64,000 bases of DNA from JANNRR01 sp031401675 (GCA_031401675.1 JANNRR010000112.1:25776-89775); one strand, 5' to 3'. Shown: positions 32,746-41,733, numbered from the stretch's first letter. Notes: generated from the sequence alone by a model not told the origin. Translations and numbers: made by a program.

Positions 32746-34380
32746 TCAGGTTTCCTCCGGAACCATTTCAATCGCCCCGCAGGGGCATTCAGCAGCGCAG
32801 ATGCCGCAGCCTTTGCAATAGTCCAGATTGATCAAAAACCTGTTGCCCGGACCCAGTTTGATCACCGCGTTATCGGGACAGACGCCATAGCAGTTGTCGC
32901 ATTCAAAGCAGTTGCCGCAGCTCAGACAACGGCGGGCCTCGAACAGAGCGGTGGTTTCGGTCAACCCGCCCTGCACCTCGTCAAAACCCGAGGTGCGCCG
33001 GGCGAGGTCAAGCTGGGGGCGGACGGTTTGCGGCGCGTCGGAATAGTACCATGTGTTCAGCTGATCAAAACCGGCCAGCACCTGCGCCGGTTTGGGGGCC
33101 AGTGTCTCGCCGCGCAGCCAGGCGTCGATGTGGCGGGCGGCCTTTTTACCATGGCCGATGGCGACGGTCACGTTACGCTCGCCGGGGGCCATATCGCCGC
33201 CGGCAAAGAGGCCCGGATGCCCGGTCATCATCGTGACCGGATCAACCTGCACGACGCCATCTGCCGTCATCAGACCCGGAATATTGGACAAAAGCGACAT
33301 GTCGACGTCCTGCCCCAACGCCAGCACCAGCGAATCTGCGTCCAGCGTCTCGAACTCGCCGGTCGGCTGCGGCTTGCCCTCGGCATCCAGCACCATCTTT
33401 TCGATGGTCAGGTGCCCGCCTTCGGCGCCGGTGATGGTGGACAGCCACTTGACCTTGACGCCTTCTTCCAGCGCCTCCTCAAGCTCGAAATCATGCGCCG
33501 GCATCCGGTCGCGAGTGCGCCGATAGACGATGATCGCATCGGTGGCCCCCAGACGGCGCGCCGTGCGGGCGACGTCGATGGCAGTGTTGCCGCCACCATA
33601 GACCACGACGCGGCGGCCCAGCATCGGCTTGTCTTCGCCCTCCATCGAGCGCAGCACCGACACGGCGTCAAGGATGCGCGAGGAGTCCTTGGCGGGAATG
33701 TAGGCCCGCTTGGCGATATGGGCGCCGATGGCGAGAAAGGCCGCATCGGCGCGATGCTCGGCCATGCTGGCGGCAATATCCGACACCTTTTCGCCGTAGC
33801 GGAAGGTCACACCCATGGCGGCGATGCGGGCCACCTCGGCGTCCAGCACATCGCGGGGCAGGCGGTATTTCGGGATGCCATAGCGCATCATGCCACCGGG
33901 CTTGTCCCCGGCCTCGATCACCGTCACGGCATGACCCATCCGGCGCAAATGATAGGCGGCGGACAGGCCAGATGGCCCTGCACCGACCACCAGCACATGC
34001 TTGCCCGCCTCGGCACCGGGCGGCCCAAAGGCCCAACCCAGCCGCAGCGCCTCGTCGCCGAGAAACCGTTCGACCGAATTGATGCCCACCGCCGTATCAA
34101 GCTTGGCGCGGTTGCAGGCGGTTTCGCAGGTGTGGTAGCAGACCCGCCCCATGATCGCCGGAAACGGGTTGTCGCGGGTCAGATGCCGCCAGGCCGCCTG
34201 ATAGTCACCGGCCTCGGCGTGGTAAAGCCAGCCCTGAATGTCCTCGCCCGCCGGGCATTCGTGGTTGCAGGGCGGCAGACGATCCACATAGACCGGCCGC
34301 TCGCTGCGCCATGAACCGGTCTTGTTGGCCAGCGACGATCCGGGGTCGAGCGTGATGGCGAAGGGCTTTTTCATCGTCAT
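32746..34380 (-). CDS. GltD-like FAD/NAD(P) oxidoreductase fused to a 2x[4Fe-4S] ferredoxin (POR delta-type subunit)
   Basis: A 544-residue fusion. The N-terminal 100 residues have GltD-type cluster cysteines (CNHECPAG, VCYHTCETACNR). They are followed by an FAD site (VLVVGAGPSGLSAAYHL), an NAD(P) site (VVVYGGGNTAIDVART) and the FAGGDMAPG flavin motif. The last 70 residues hold two ferredoxin clusters (CLSCGNCFECDNC ... CP and CKGCGICAAECPCGAI), replacing the separate delta subunit of four-subunit pyruvate:ferredoxin oxidoreductases. It overlaps porB by four bases. It probably lets the enzyme exchange electrons with NAD(P)H; this is inferred from architecture. Confidence 0.9.
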   Translation of the reverse strand: MTMKKPFAITLDPGSSLANKTGSWRSERPVYVDRLPPCNHECPAGEDIQGWLYHAEAGDYQAAWRHLTRDNPFPAIMGRVCYHTCETACNRAKLDTAVGINSVERFLGDEALRLGWAFGPPGAEAGKHVLVVGAGPSGLSAAYHLRRMGHAVTVIEAGDKPGGMMRYGIPKYRLPRDVLDAEVARIAAMGVTFRYGEKVSDIAASMAEHRADAAFLAIGAHIAKRAYIPAKDSSRILDAVSVLRSMEGEDKPMLGRRVVVYGGGNTAIDVARTARRLGATDAIIVYRRTRDRMPAHDFELEEALEEGVKVKWLSTITGAEGGHLTIEKMVLDAEGKPQPTGEFETLDADSLVLALGQDVDMSLLSNIPGLMTADGVVQVDPVTMMTGHPGLFAGGDMAPGERNVTVAIGHGKKAARHIDAWLRGETLAPKPAQVLAGFDQLNTWYYSDAPQTVRPQLDLARRTSGFDEVQGGLTETTALFEARRCLSCGNCFECDNCYGVCPDNAVIKLGPGNRFLINLDYCKGCGICAAECPCGAIEMVPEET

Positions 34381-35390
34381 GTCGCGTCCTCCAGCAAGCC
34401 GAACCGTTTGATGTTCTTATCCGCCAGCGCTTGAATCCGGGCCACGAGATCAGGGCGGGGATGGGCACCGAACAGGTGGGCATAGCGCTTCTGCAGCCGC
34501 AGATAGGTCTCGACCGGCACCCGGTGGCGGATTTTCGACACTGCGGTGATCTCGCCACTTTCCGCTTCGAACACCGGGAAGATGCCGGTTTCATGCGCCA
34601 GACGCGCCAGCTTGATCGTGTCGCAACTGGCCGCCCCCCACCCCAGGGGACAGGGCACGAACACCTGCAGATAGCGCGCGCCCCGCAAGGTCATCGCCTT
34701 TTCCACCTTGGCCTCAAGGTCGCGCAGATCGGCGACGGTCGCGGTCGCCACGTAAGGAATCTCATGCGCAACGGCGATCAGCGGCACATTTTTGCCCTTA
34801 CCGAACTCTTCGCCCGGATTGGGTCCAAGCGGCACCGTCGTCGCGGTCCGCGCAGCGGGTGGCGTGGCGGACGACCGCTGCACCCCGGTATTCATGTAGC
34901 CTTCGTTGTCGTAGCAAATGTAGAGCACATCATCGTTGCGCTCGAACATGCCCGACAGGCAGCCAAAACCGATATCGGTGGTGCCGCCGTCGCCACCCTG
35001 CGCGATCACCCTCGTCGCCGAATGCTCCAGCCCGGCCTTGCGCGCCTTGACTGCGAGGGCCGCAGCGATGCCCGACCCGACCGCTGCCGCATTGCCGAAC
35101 AGGCTGTGCAGCCAGGGCAGTTTCCAGCTGGTTTCCGGGTAGGGGGTCGAGAACACCTCCAGACAGCCGGTCGCATTGGCGGCGATCAACTGGCCCTTGG
35201 TGGCGCGCATCGCGGCATCCACTGCATAACGCGCGCCCAGCGCCTCGCCGCAACCCTGACAGGCGCGATGGCCCGAGGTCAGCGAATTGTCACGCGAGAT
35301 CGACGACTGAACCGACCGTTCCCCCGGGTCCAACAGCCGGTTTCCCACGGTCAGGGTGCCGGTCTGGTAGAACTTGATCTCTTGCGTCAT
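34377..35390 (-). CDS. porB: Pyruvate:acceptor (ferredoxin) oxidoreductase, beta subunit
   Basis: Thiamine-diphosphate-binding subunit of 337 residues. Cluster-ligating cysteines occur in HRACQGCGEALGARY and in ATGCLEVF. The ThDP motif is GGDGGTTDIGFGCLSG followed by ICYDNEGYMNTG, and a late cysteine lies in GAASCDTIKLAR. It decarboxylates pyruvate to acetyl-CoA with low-potential electrons, or the reverse. The start overlaps the porA stop by four bases and its end overlaps the fused ferredoxin gene by four. Pyruvate as substrate is inferred from the neighbouring ppsA; other 2-oxoacids are possible. Confidence 0.9.
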   Translation of the reverse strand: MTQEIKFYQTGTLTVGNRLLDPGERSVQSSISRDNSLTSGHRACQGCGEALGARYAVDAAMRATKGQLIAANATGCLEVFSTPYPETSWKLPWLHSLFGNAAAVGSGIAAALAVKARKAGLEHSATRVIAQGGDGGTTDIGFGCLSGMFERNDDVLYICYDNEGYMNTGVQRSSATPPAARTATTVPLGPNPGEEFGKGKNVPLIAVAHEIPYVATATVADLRDLEAKVEKAMTLRGARYLQVFVPCPLGWGAASCDTIKLARLAHETGIFPVFEAESGEITAVSKIRHRVPVETYLRLQKRYAHLFGAHPRPDLVARIQALADKNIKRFGLLEDAT

Positions 35391-36649
35391 GCCGAAACCC
35401 CTGGTTTTTCCGCCCGCCCGCCGATGTCGCGCAACAGGTTCTCGGCAATCGGCCCCGACCGGCGCATTGCGGCTTCGCGGGCCAGCTGGCGGTTGACGAC
35501 ATCGTGGTTGAGATCAAGAAAGCTCAGTGGCGGCAGCGTGTCAGCCACCGCATCGGCCAGCATGCGCATCAGCGAGGCTTGCGTGATCGGTCGGCCACCC
35601 AGACCCGCCACAACGGTGTAGCCATGCAGATGGATGCCAGATAGGGCCATCCGCACATCCGCCGAAACCACGCCACCCATGCCGACCGAAAAGCTTTTTT
35701 CCAGCACCACGACGCGCTTTGCGCCCTTCAGCGCCGCACGCACCGCCGCCAGCGGGAAAGGCCGATAGGACCGGATCGACAGGACGCCGATCTTTTCCCC
35801 CGCGTCGCGCAGCGCATCGACGGTTTCTTCCAGCGTACCCACGACCGACCCCAAGGCGACCACGATCGTCTCGGCATCCTCGATGCGGTAACCCCGCACC
35901 AGCCCACCGGCCTTGCGCCCGAACCCCGCCTCGAATTCGGCAGCGATTTCGGGGATCAACTCCAAGGCCATGGTCTGCTTGGCATGGGCCAGATAGCGCA
36001 CTTCCATGAACGCCTCGGGGCCTACCATCGCGCCGATGGACACCGGATCGGCGGGGTCCAGCACCTGACGCGGCTCGTAGGGTGGCAAAAACGCATCAAC
36101 CTGCGCCTGCGAGGGGATATCCAGACGTTCGTAGGCATGGGTCAGAATGAAGCCGTCCATGCAGACCATCACCGGCATCGACAATTCTTCGGCCAGCCGG
36201 AAGGCCTGGATATGCAGATCAACCGCCTCCTGGTTGCTTTCGGCGAACAGCTGCAGCCAGCCGCAATCGCGCTGGCTCATCGAATCCGAATGATCGTTCC
36301 AGATGTTGATCGGTGCGCCAATAGCGCGGTTGGCCACGGTCATAACGATGGGCAGGCCAAGGCCGCTGGCGTTGTAGATCGCTTCGACCATGAACAACAG
36401 GCCTTGGCTGGCGGTGGCAGTATAGGTCCGCGCGCCGGTCGCCGAGGAGCCGATGGCCACGCTCATCGCGGCGAACTCGCTTTCGACGTTCAGGAACTCG
36501 CAAGGCGACAGCGTGCCGCCCTTGACCAGCGCCCCCAACCCTTCGACGATGTGGGTCTGCGGCGAGATCGGGTAGGCGCAGATCACCTCGGGCCGACAAA
36601 GCGCGACCGACTGCGCGACGGCCTGCGAGCCTTCCATCTGGCTGATCAT
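35387..36649 (-). CDS. porA: Pyruvate:acceptor (ferredoxin) oxidoreductase, alpha subunit
   Basis: A 420-residue subunit with the pyrimidine-binding domain of ThDP enzymes (CAYPISPQTHIVEGL, FLNVESEFAAMSVAIGSSATGARTYTATASQG written here in part, and NDHSDSMSQRDCGWLQLF) and a domain-II block (VVALGSVVGTLEETVDALR). The motif set is that of PorA/KorA proteins. It is coupled by four-base overlaps to the gamma gene upstream and porB downstream, so subunits are made in equal amounts. Confidence 0.9.
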   Translation of the reverse strand: MISQMEGSQAVAQSVALCRPEVICAYPISPQTHIVEGLGALVKGGTLSPCEFLNVESEFAAMSVAIGSSATGARTYTATASQGLLFMVEAIYNASGLGLPIVMTVANRAIGAPINIWNDHSDSMSQRDCGWLQLFAESNQEAVDLHIQAFRLAEELSMPVMVCMDGFILTHAYERLDIPSQAQVDAFLPPYEPRQVLDPADPVSIGAMVGPEAFMEVRYLAHAKQTMALELIPEIAAEFEAGFGRKAGGLVRGYRIEDAETIVVALGSVVGTLEETVDALRDAGEKIGVLSIRSYRPFPLAAVRAALKGAKRVVVLEKSFSVGMGGVVSADVRMALSGIHLHGYTVVAGLGGRPITQASLMRMLADAVADTLPPLSFLDLNHDVVNRQLAREAAMRRSGPIAENLLRDIGGRAEKPGVSA

Positions 36650-37215
36650 TGCGTCTCCTTCGCGGCCAAAAGGTCATAGGCTTCGGTCGCGGCAGCAGCG
36701 TTGCGCTCGGCGACCTGCCCTTTGAATTTGTCGTGAATGGCGTGGACGACGGCCTCAAGCGTGATGAGCCCGGTCAGGGCTGCAAAGCCGCCAAGAAGCA
36801 CGGCATTCGGCAAGGGGCGGCCCAGATGCTTCTGCGCGATCTCGGTGGCGGGCAGCGTGATCATCCGCCCGGCAGGCATTCGCGCGGCGACTTCGTCAAG
36901 GCCCAGGTCGCTGATGCTGCGGCCCGAGTTGATCAGGACATGGCCGGTCGGCACCAGCCCCTGGAATACATCGACCTGATGCAGAAGATGCGCGTCCTGG
37001 ATGATCAGGACGTCAGGCGTGGAAATCGGCTCTCGCGAGCGGATCGGCTTGTCGTCGATCCGGCAGAACGATACCACCGGCGCCCCGGTGCGTTCCGAGC
37101 CGAAGCTTGGAAACGCCTGAGCGTACCGCCCCTGCTCGAAGGCCGCAATCGACAACATTTCGGCTGCCGTTACCACGCCCTGGCCGCCCCGACCGTGAAT
37201 GCGCACCTGAAGCAT
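36646..37215 (-). CDS. porG: Pyruvate:acceptor (ferredoxin) oxidoreductase, gamma subunit
   Basis: A 189-residue catalytic-domain subunit with the family opening VRIHGRGGQGVVTAAEML and the FPSFGSERTGAPVVSFCRI segment, followed by NAVLLGGFAALTG. It is the first gene of the four-gene operon (gamma, alpha, beta, ferredoxin-flavoprotein), every junction being a four-base overlap. It starts 33 bases after a small gene of unknown function on the same strand. Confidence 0.9.
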   Translation of the reverse strand: MLQVRIHGRGGQGVVTAAEMLSIAAFEQGRYAQAFPSFGSERTGAPVVSFCRIDDKPIRSREPISTPDVLIIQDAHLLHQVDVFQGLVPTGHVLINSGRSISDLGLDEVAARMPAGRMITLPATEIAQKHLGRPLPNAVLLGGFAALTGLITLEAVVHAIHDKFKGQVAERNAAAATEAYDLLAAKETQ

Positions 37216-37248
37216 AGAGGAGTCCCCCCTTTGTCTTGGGTCGCCAAC

Positions 37249-37611
37249 CTATTGTCTGGCTGCGACGCGGAGCACCGCCGCCAGTATCGCCAGATTGAGG
37301 GAGTGCGCCTCGCCCACGCCAATCGTTTCGTCATCGTCCCGCACGTCAGATCGACGCAAAGTGCAGCGCCACGCCCCGGCAGCGATTCGCGCCCGCCCGT
37401 GGATTGAAAAGTGCCAGCCGGGCAGTGCAGCAATCACCTGCGCCACGATGGCATCCGTCGAGGACGCGATATCGTCCGGAATCCGGCCAGCAGCTGCCGC
37501 ACTTGGAAAGCTTGCGCGCAACGCTCTTGCAACGTTGGCAGGCAGATCGAGATCTGCGTCGCTCGCGGCTTCAACCCTTTTTGCAAGTTCCTCGAGATCT
37601 CTTTGTTGCAT
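37249..37611 (-). CDS. Small protein of unknown function upstream of the POR operon
   Basis: I do not recognise this 120-residue protein. It has a charged helical N-terminus (QQRDLEELAKRVEAASDADL), a middle part with PGWHFSIHGRARIAAGAWRC and an Ala-rich end (SLNLAILAAVLRVAARQ); no membrane segment or cysteine cluster is seen. The ATG at 37611 has a GGAAGG site close upstream. It is on the POR strand, 33 bases ahead of porG, and shares the intergenic region containing the FNR-type site with ppsA, so co-regulation with anaerobic pyruvate metabolism is plausible. Confidence 0.6.
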   Translation of the reverse strand: MQQRDLEELAKRVEAASDADLDLPANVARALRASFPSAAAAGRIPDDIASSTDAIVAQVIAALPGWHFSIHGRARIAAGAWRCTLRRSDVRDDDETIGVGEAHSLNLAILAAVLRVAARQ

Positions 37612-37721
37612 GTTCTTCCTTCCTTTCCTGCCCTCTCGGACTTGCACCACCGTGCGCTGCCCCGCGACCGGAAAGACCAGCCACCGATGTTCGCATCCTA
37701 ACACGGCGGAATCGGGCGACC

Positions 37722-37735
37722 TTGATCAGGGTCAA
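37722..37735. promoter_or_regulatory. FNR/CRP-family binding site between the POR operon and ppsA
   Basis: TTGATCAGGGTCAA (inverse TTGACCCTGATCAA) matches the FNR-type consensus TTGAY-N4-ATCAA; extended, CCTTGA and TCAAGG form a perfect dyad. Its centre is about 73 bases from the ppsA ATG and 118 from the start of the divergent small gene, suitable for oxygen-dependent control of one or both directions by FnrL or a Dnr-like relative. Confidence 0.65.
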
Positions 37736-37801
37736 GGTTCGCGACTTCAAAACGCGGCAAGTTGATGTCCGATTTGACACGGATCTGGAGGGATCAGGGC
37801 T

Positions 37802-40195
37802 ATGCAGAATGCAGAAAAGCGGGTGATGTGGTTCGAGGGCCTGTCACGGGGGGACGTGGCTCTGGTGGGTGGCAAGAACTCGTCACTTGGCGAGATGGTC
37901 CGGCAATTGGAGCCAAAGGGCATCAAGGTGCCGCCGGGATTTGCCACGACCGCCGAAGCATTCCGCGACTACCTGACCGCCAATGGTCTGGACGAGATGA
38001 TTGCAGCGACATTGGCAAAGCTTGAGGCCGGCAAGATCTTGCTGCCCGAGGCCGGGACCTCGATCCGTCAGGCGATAAAGGCCGGCGAGTTCCCCGAACA
38101 GACCCGCAGCGAAATCGTCGCCGCCTTCCACGAGTTGGCCAGGCGAACCGGGTCGAAGGATCTTTCGGTCGCCGTGCGCTCCAGTGCCACCGCCGAGGAC
38201 TTGCCGGACGCCAGCTTTGCCGGTCAACAGGAGACCTATCTGAACGTGCGTGGCGAAGCCGCCCTTCTGGATACCTGCCGGCGCTGCTACGCCTCGCTGT
38301 TCACCGACCGGGCGATCACCTACCGGATGCTGAAGGGCTTTGGCCACACCAAGGTCGCGCTGTCGATCGGCGTGCAACTGATGGTGCGCTCCGACGTCGG
38401 CGGATCGGGCGTGATGTTCTCGATCGACACCGAGTCGGGTTTCGACAAGGTGGTTCTGATCAACGCCGCCTGGGGCCTGGGCGAGAACGTCGTGCAAGGG
38501 ACGGTTAACCCCGATGAATACCAGGTGTTCAAGCCGCTGCTGTCGAACCCGGCACTTTCTCCCATCGTCGAGAAAAAGCTGGGTGAGAAAGAGCAGAAGA
38601 TGGTCTACGCAGGCACGACCGGCGGCGAGACGAAGAACGTGCCGACCTCCAAGGCCGAACGCGCACGTTATGTGCTGAACGATGCCGAGATCCTCGAACT
38701 TGCCCGCCAGGCCTGCACCATCGAGGCGCACTACGGCCAGCCGATGGACATGGAATGGGCCCGCGACGGCGAAACCGGCACCCTCTACATCGTGCAGGCG
38801 CGGCCGGAAACAGTGCAATCGCGCGCCAAGGTCGGAGTGCTGAAATCCTACCATGTGACGTCGCATGGCGCGACGCTGCTCAAGGGCCTCAGCGTCGGCG
38901 AAGCGGTGGTGTCGGGCACCGTCTGCCTGATCGAAAACGCCCGCGACATCGACCAGTTCATCGACGGCGCGATCCTTGTCACCTCGACCACCGACCCTGA
39001 CTGGGTGCCGATCATGAAGCGCGCGGCAGCCATCATCACCGACCACGGCGGCCGCACCTCGCACGCCGCCATCGTCAGCCGCGAACTCGGCCTTCCGGCA
39101 GTCGTCGGCTGCGGCAACGCCACCGAGGTTCTTCACAGCGAGCAAGAAGTGACACTTTCTTGCGCCGAGGGCGAAGAGGGCTTCATCTACGCCGGAATCT
39201 CGGAATTCACCGTGCAAGAGCTGCACTACGACACGGTGCCTGAAACCCGTACCAAGATCATGCTGAACCTCGCCAACCCTTCGGCCGCGTTCCGCTGGTG
39301 GCACCTGCCCACCGAAGGCGTGGGCTTGGCCCGGATGGAATTCGTGATCAACAACGCCATCAAGGTGCACCCGCTGGCCCTGACCCGGTTCGACGAGTTG
39401 AAAGACGAGGACGTGCGGGCCGAAATCGAAGCCATGACAAAGGGATACGCCGACAAGGCCGATTACTTCGTCGATCATCTGGCCCGCGGGCTGTCGCGCA
39501 TCGCAGCCTTCTGCTTCCCCAAGCCGGTCATCGTGCGGATGAGCGACTTCAAGACCAACGAATATGCCAACCTTTTGGGCGGCAAGCAGTTCGAGCCGAC
39601 CGAGGAAAACCCGATGATCGGCTTCCGCGGCGCCTCGCGCTATTACTCGCCGCGTTACAAGGACGGCTTCGCTCTGGAATGCCGTGCGATCAAGAAGTTG
39701 CGTGAAACCATGGGCTTCACAAACATGATCATGATGATCCCGTTCTGTCGCACGCTGGACGAAGCCGACCGGGTGCTGGCGGTGATGGCCGAAAACGGGT
39801 TGGTGCGAGGCGAAAACGGGCTGCAAGTCTATGTGATGTGCGAGATCCCGTCGAACGTCATTCTGGCCACCGAGTTCGCCCAGAAATTCGACGGGTTCTC
39901 GATCGGCTCGAATGATCTGACGCAGCTGACCCTCGGCGTCGATCGCGATTCCGGCGATCTGGCGGACCTGTTCGATGAACGCGACCCCGCCGTGTTGTGG
40001 ATGATCAAGACGGTCATCGCCAAGGCGCATGCCGCCGGGGCCAAGGTCGGCCTCTGCGGACAGGCCCCCAGCAACGATTCGTCCTTTGCCCGAGTGCTTG
40101 TCGAGGCTGGCATCGATTCGATTTCGGTCACGCCCGACAGCTTTTTCGCGGTCAAACAGCATGTCGCCCGCGCAGAGGCCGAATTGGTCGGGTGA
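37802..40195 (+). CDS. ppsA: Phosphoenolpyruvate synthase
   Basis: Converts pyruvate, ATP and water to PEP, AMP and phosphate. The 797-residue protein has the N-terminal ATP-grasp domain (LVGGKNSSLGEM, VRSSATAEDLPDASFAGQQE), the central swivelling domain with the phosphorylated histidine in GGRTSHAAIVSRELG and the C-terminal barrel with GFRGASRYYSP, the SIGSNDLTQLTLGVDRDSG block and the catalytic Cys in KVGLCGQAPSND. It is transcribed divergently from the POR operon with a shared FNR-type site, so acetyl-CoA to pyruvate to PEP could run as one route under low oxygen. Confidence 0.96.
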   Translation: MQNAEKRVMWFEGLSRGDVALVGGKNSSLGEMVRQLEPKGIKVPPGFATTAEAFRDYLTANGLDEMIAATLAKLEAGKILLPEAGTSIRQAIKAGEFPEQTRSEIVAAFHELARRTGSKDLSVAVRSSATAEDLPDASFAGQQETYLNVRGEAALLDTCRRCYASLFTDRAITYRMLKGFGHTKVALSIGVQLMVRSDVGGSGVMFSIDTESGFDKVVLINAAWGLGENVVQGTVNPDEYQVFKPLLSNPALSPIVEKKLGEKEQKMVYAGTTGGETKNVPTSKAERARYVLNDAEILELARQACTIEAHYGQPMDMEWARDGETGTLYIVQARPETVQSRAKVGVLKSYHVTSHGATLLKGLSVGEAVVSGTVCLIENARDIDQFIDGAILVTSTTDPDWVPIMKRAAAIITDHGGRTSHAAIVSRELGLPAVVGCGNATEVLHSEQEVTLSCAEGEEGFIYAGISEFTVQELHYDTVPETRTKIMLNLANPSAAFRWWHLPTEGVGLARMEFVINNAIKVHPLALTRFDELKDEDVRAEIEAMTKGYADKADYFVDHLARGLSRIAAFCFPKPVIVRMSDFKTNEYANLLGGKQFEPTEENPMIGFRGASRYYSPRYKDGFALECRAIKKLRETMGFTNMIMMIPFCRTLDEADRVLAVMAENGLVRGENGLQVYVMCEIPSNVILATEFAQKFDGFSIGSNDLTQLTLGVDRDSGDLADLFDERDPAVLWMIKTVIAKAHAAGAKVGLCGQAPSNDSSFARVLVEAGIDSISVTPDSFFAVKQHVARAEAELVG

Positions 40196-40439
40196 ACCGG
40201 AAAGAGGCAATGCCTGCACGATCAAGACGCGAAGATCTGCTCCGCACACCAAGTCCCGGCCAACCGAACTGGATGGGGCCGCGCGCCAGCCCATTGGTGC
40301 ACGGCCTCAAGTGGCAAAGTCGCCGGACTTGACCTTGCCGGGTTGGTTCTCGTGGGCGACAGAAAATGGCCGCTTCCCGCTCTTGCTGCAAGCGCAATGC
40401 AGCACCGCAGCAAGGTTGTTCCCCGCCCCGAGAGCCGGT

Positions 40440-40649
40440 TTCCGCGCGATGCCCATTAAACACTGTGGTCAGCGGCTGGGGGCCGAAGGCCAGGTCCAGG
40501 CGGCGGTTGAGCCCGCGTGGGCCAAGGCCGGTGGTCGCATCCGGAACAGGCCCAGCCCCCTCCATCGCCGCACGCAACTCGGCCGGCTTGATGAACATCG
40601 CCGGATCATGCGTACCGCGCGGCAACAGGCGCAGTAGATCTTCGGCGAT
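40440..40649 (-). pseudogene. C-terminal remnant of a UbiG-like methyltransferase
   Basis: The minus-strand translation IAEDLLRLLPRGTHDPAMFI, then KPAELRAAMEGAGPVPDATTG and LNRRLDLAFGPQPLTTVF, resembles the last 70 residues of ubiquinone-biosynthesis O-methyltransferase UbiG (LP-GTHD-F--P-EL). No SAM-binding N-terminal part exists upstream, where DNA from the tRNA flank begins, and the normal stop is lost. It looks like a truncated duplicate left near a tRNA gene. The assignment rests on memory of the family. Confidence 0.45.
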
Positions 40650-40791
40650 GGTGACGGTGGCCACCAAATTCGCGTGTGACCGAACAAAACTACCTGCACA
40701 TTCCCAATGACTCGGTGGTTGGTGCGGTGCTGGACATCAATATCCTGGCGGCGGACGAGAAACGGAAATGACAACAAACGGCGACAACAGA

Positions 40792-40813
40792 AAGGCCGCC
40801 CGAAGGCGGCCTT
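40792..40813 (-). terminator. Intrinsic terminator of tRNA-Gly
   Basis: AAGGCCGCC, a TTCG tetraloop (minus strand) and GGCGGCCTT form a perfect 9-bp stem followed on the minus strand by TCTGTTG. It lies 30 bases after the tRNA 3' end, in the right orientation to stop its transcription. Confidence 0.8.
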
Positions 40814-40842
40814 CTCTAAGTCGTTGTTTTGACTACTAAAAA

Positions 40843-40917
40843 TGGAGCGGGCGAAGAGATTCGAACTCTCGACCCTAACCTTGGCAAGGTTATGCTCTAC
40901 CCCTGAGCTACGCCCGC
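40843..40917 (-). tRNA. tRNA-Gly (anticodon GCC), CCA encoded
   Basis: On the minus strand GCGGGCG pairs with CGCCCGC in the acceptor stem. The D arm is GCTC-AGGGGTA-GAGC, the anticodon arm TAACC-TTGCCAA-GGTTA carries GCC, and the T loop reads TTCGAAT. The 75-base gene includes the encoded CCA. All stems pair, with one wobble in the T stem. It is followed by a strong terminator. Confidence 0.97.
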
Positions 40918-40998
40918 GTCCTTGGGTGAGCGGTGATGTAGTAAGTCCCGGCCCGGCCTGCAAGCAGAAAATTGGCGGGCGGGCCGGAAAACCCCGGC

Positions 40999-41733
40999 TC
41001 AGTGGCCAGGATTTGCCGCAAGCGCTTGCCGCCGTTTCTGCCGCCACAGGTTCAGCCCTTCGACCGCCCCGGCAAAAACCATCGCCGAATAGATGAAGCC
41101 ACGCTCGATATGGTGGTGCAGCCCGTCCGCGATCAGCGCCATGCCGACCATGACCAGAAAGGCCAGTGCCAGCATTTTGGTCGACGGGTGCTTGTGCACG
41201 AAATCCGCGATGGGTTTCGATGCCGCCAGCATGACAATGGTTGAAATCACCACCGCCGCCGCCATCACTTCAATCGCGTCGGCGATACCGATCGCGGTGA
41301 TGATGCTGTCGATGGAAAAGACGATGTTCAAGAGCATGATCTGGATGATGGCGGTGGTCAGCGACAGGCGCGACTTGCCTTCGGGGCCGTGGTGATCGCC
41401 CTCGACCTCGGCGAAGATTTCGGTTGTCGCCTTGTACAGCAGGAACAGTCCGCCGGCCAGCATGGTCAGATCGCGCCACGACAGGCCGAACCCCAGCACG
41501 CTGATCACCGGCTCCTCCAGTTGGGCGATCCAGGTGATGCCCAACAGCAACACCAGCCGCAGGACCAGCGCCCCCATCAGCCCGATGAACTGCGCCCGGT
41601 TGCGCTCTGCCGGGTCGACCCGGCCCGCCAGGATCGAGATGAAGATGACGTTGTCGACGCCCAGCACGATCTCCAGCACGGTCAGCGTCAGAAAGGACAC
41701 CCAGATGGCCGGGTCGGATAACAGCTCGAGCAT
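40999..41733 (-). CDS. TerC family integral membrane protein
   Basis: A 244-residue membrane protein with seven or so spans. The signature LTVLEIVLGVDNVIFISIL (first span, with the metal-ligand-like Asp) and its second-half echo MLLNIVFSIDSIITAIG define the TerC/YgjT fold, now linked to Mn2+ or other metal export and to metalation of exoenzymes. The C-terminal basic tail (WRQKRRQALAANPGH) is cytoplasmic. It stands alone; tRNA-Gly on the same strand lies 80 bases downstream. Confidence 0.9.
   Translation of the reverse strand: MLELLSDPAIWVSFLTLTVLEIVLGVDNVIFISILAGRVDPAERNRAQFIGLMGALVLRLVLLLGITWIAQLEEPVISVLGFGLSWRDLTMLAGGLFLLYKATTEIFAEVEGDHHGPEGKSRLSLTTAIIQIMLLNIVFSIDSIITAIGIADAIEVMAAAVVISTIVMLAASKPIADFVHKHPSTKMLALAFLVMVGMALIADGLHHHIERGFIYSAMVFAGAVEGLNLWRQKRRQALAANPGH

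Larger units (their letters stand above)
40196..40842. other. Mostly non-coding region between ppsA and tRNA-Gly
   Basis: About 650 bases with no intact gene. Its minus strand holds a ubiG-like remnant (about 40440-40649) and ends in the tRNA terminator (40792-40813). A 31-codon plus-strand frame at 40677-40772 (start GTG, reading TEQNYLHIPNDSVVG) has no recognisable family. Confidence 0.5.

Noticed and set aside
37883..40294. 803-codon minus-strand frame across ppsA
   Set aside because: Exact antisense of ppsA, which has all family motifs; the translation is low-complexity and unlike any family.
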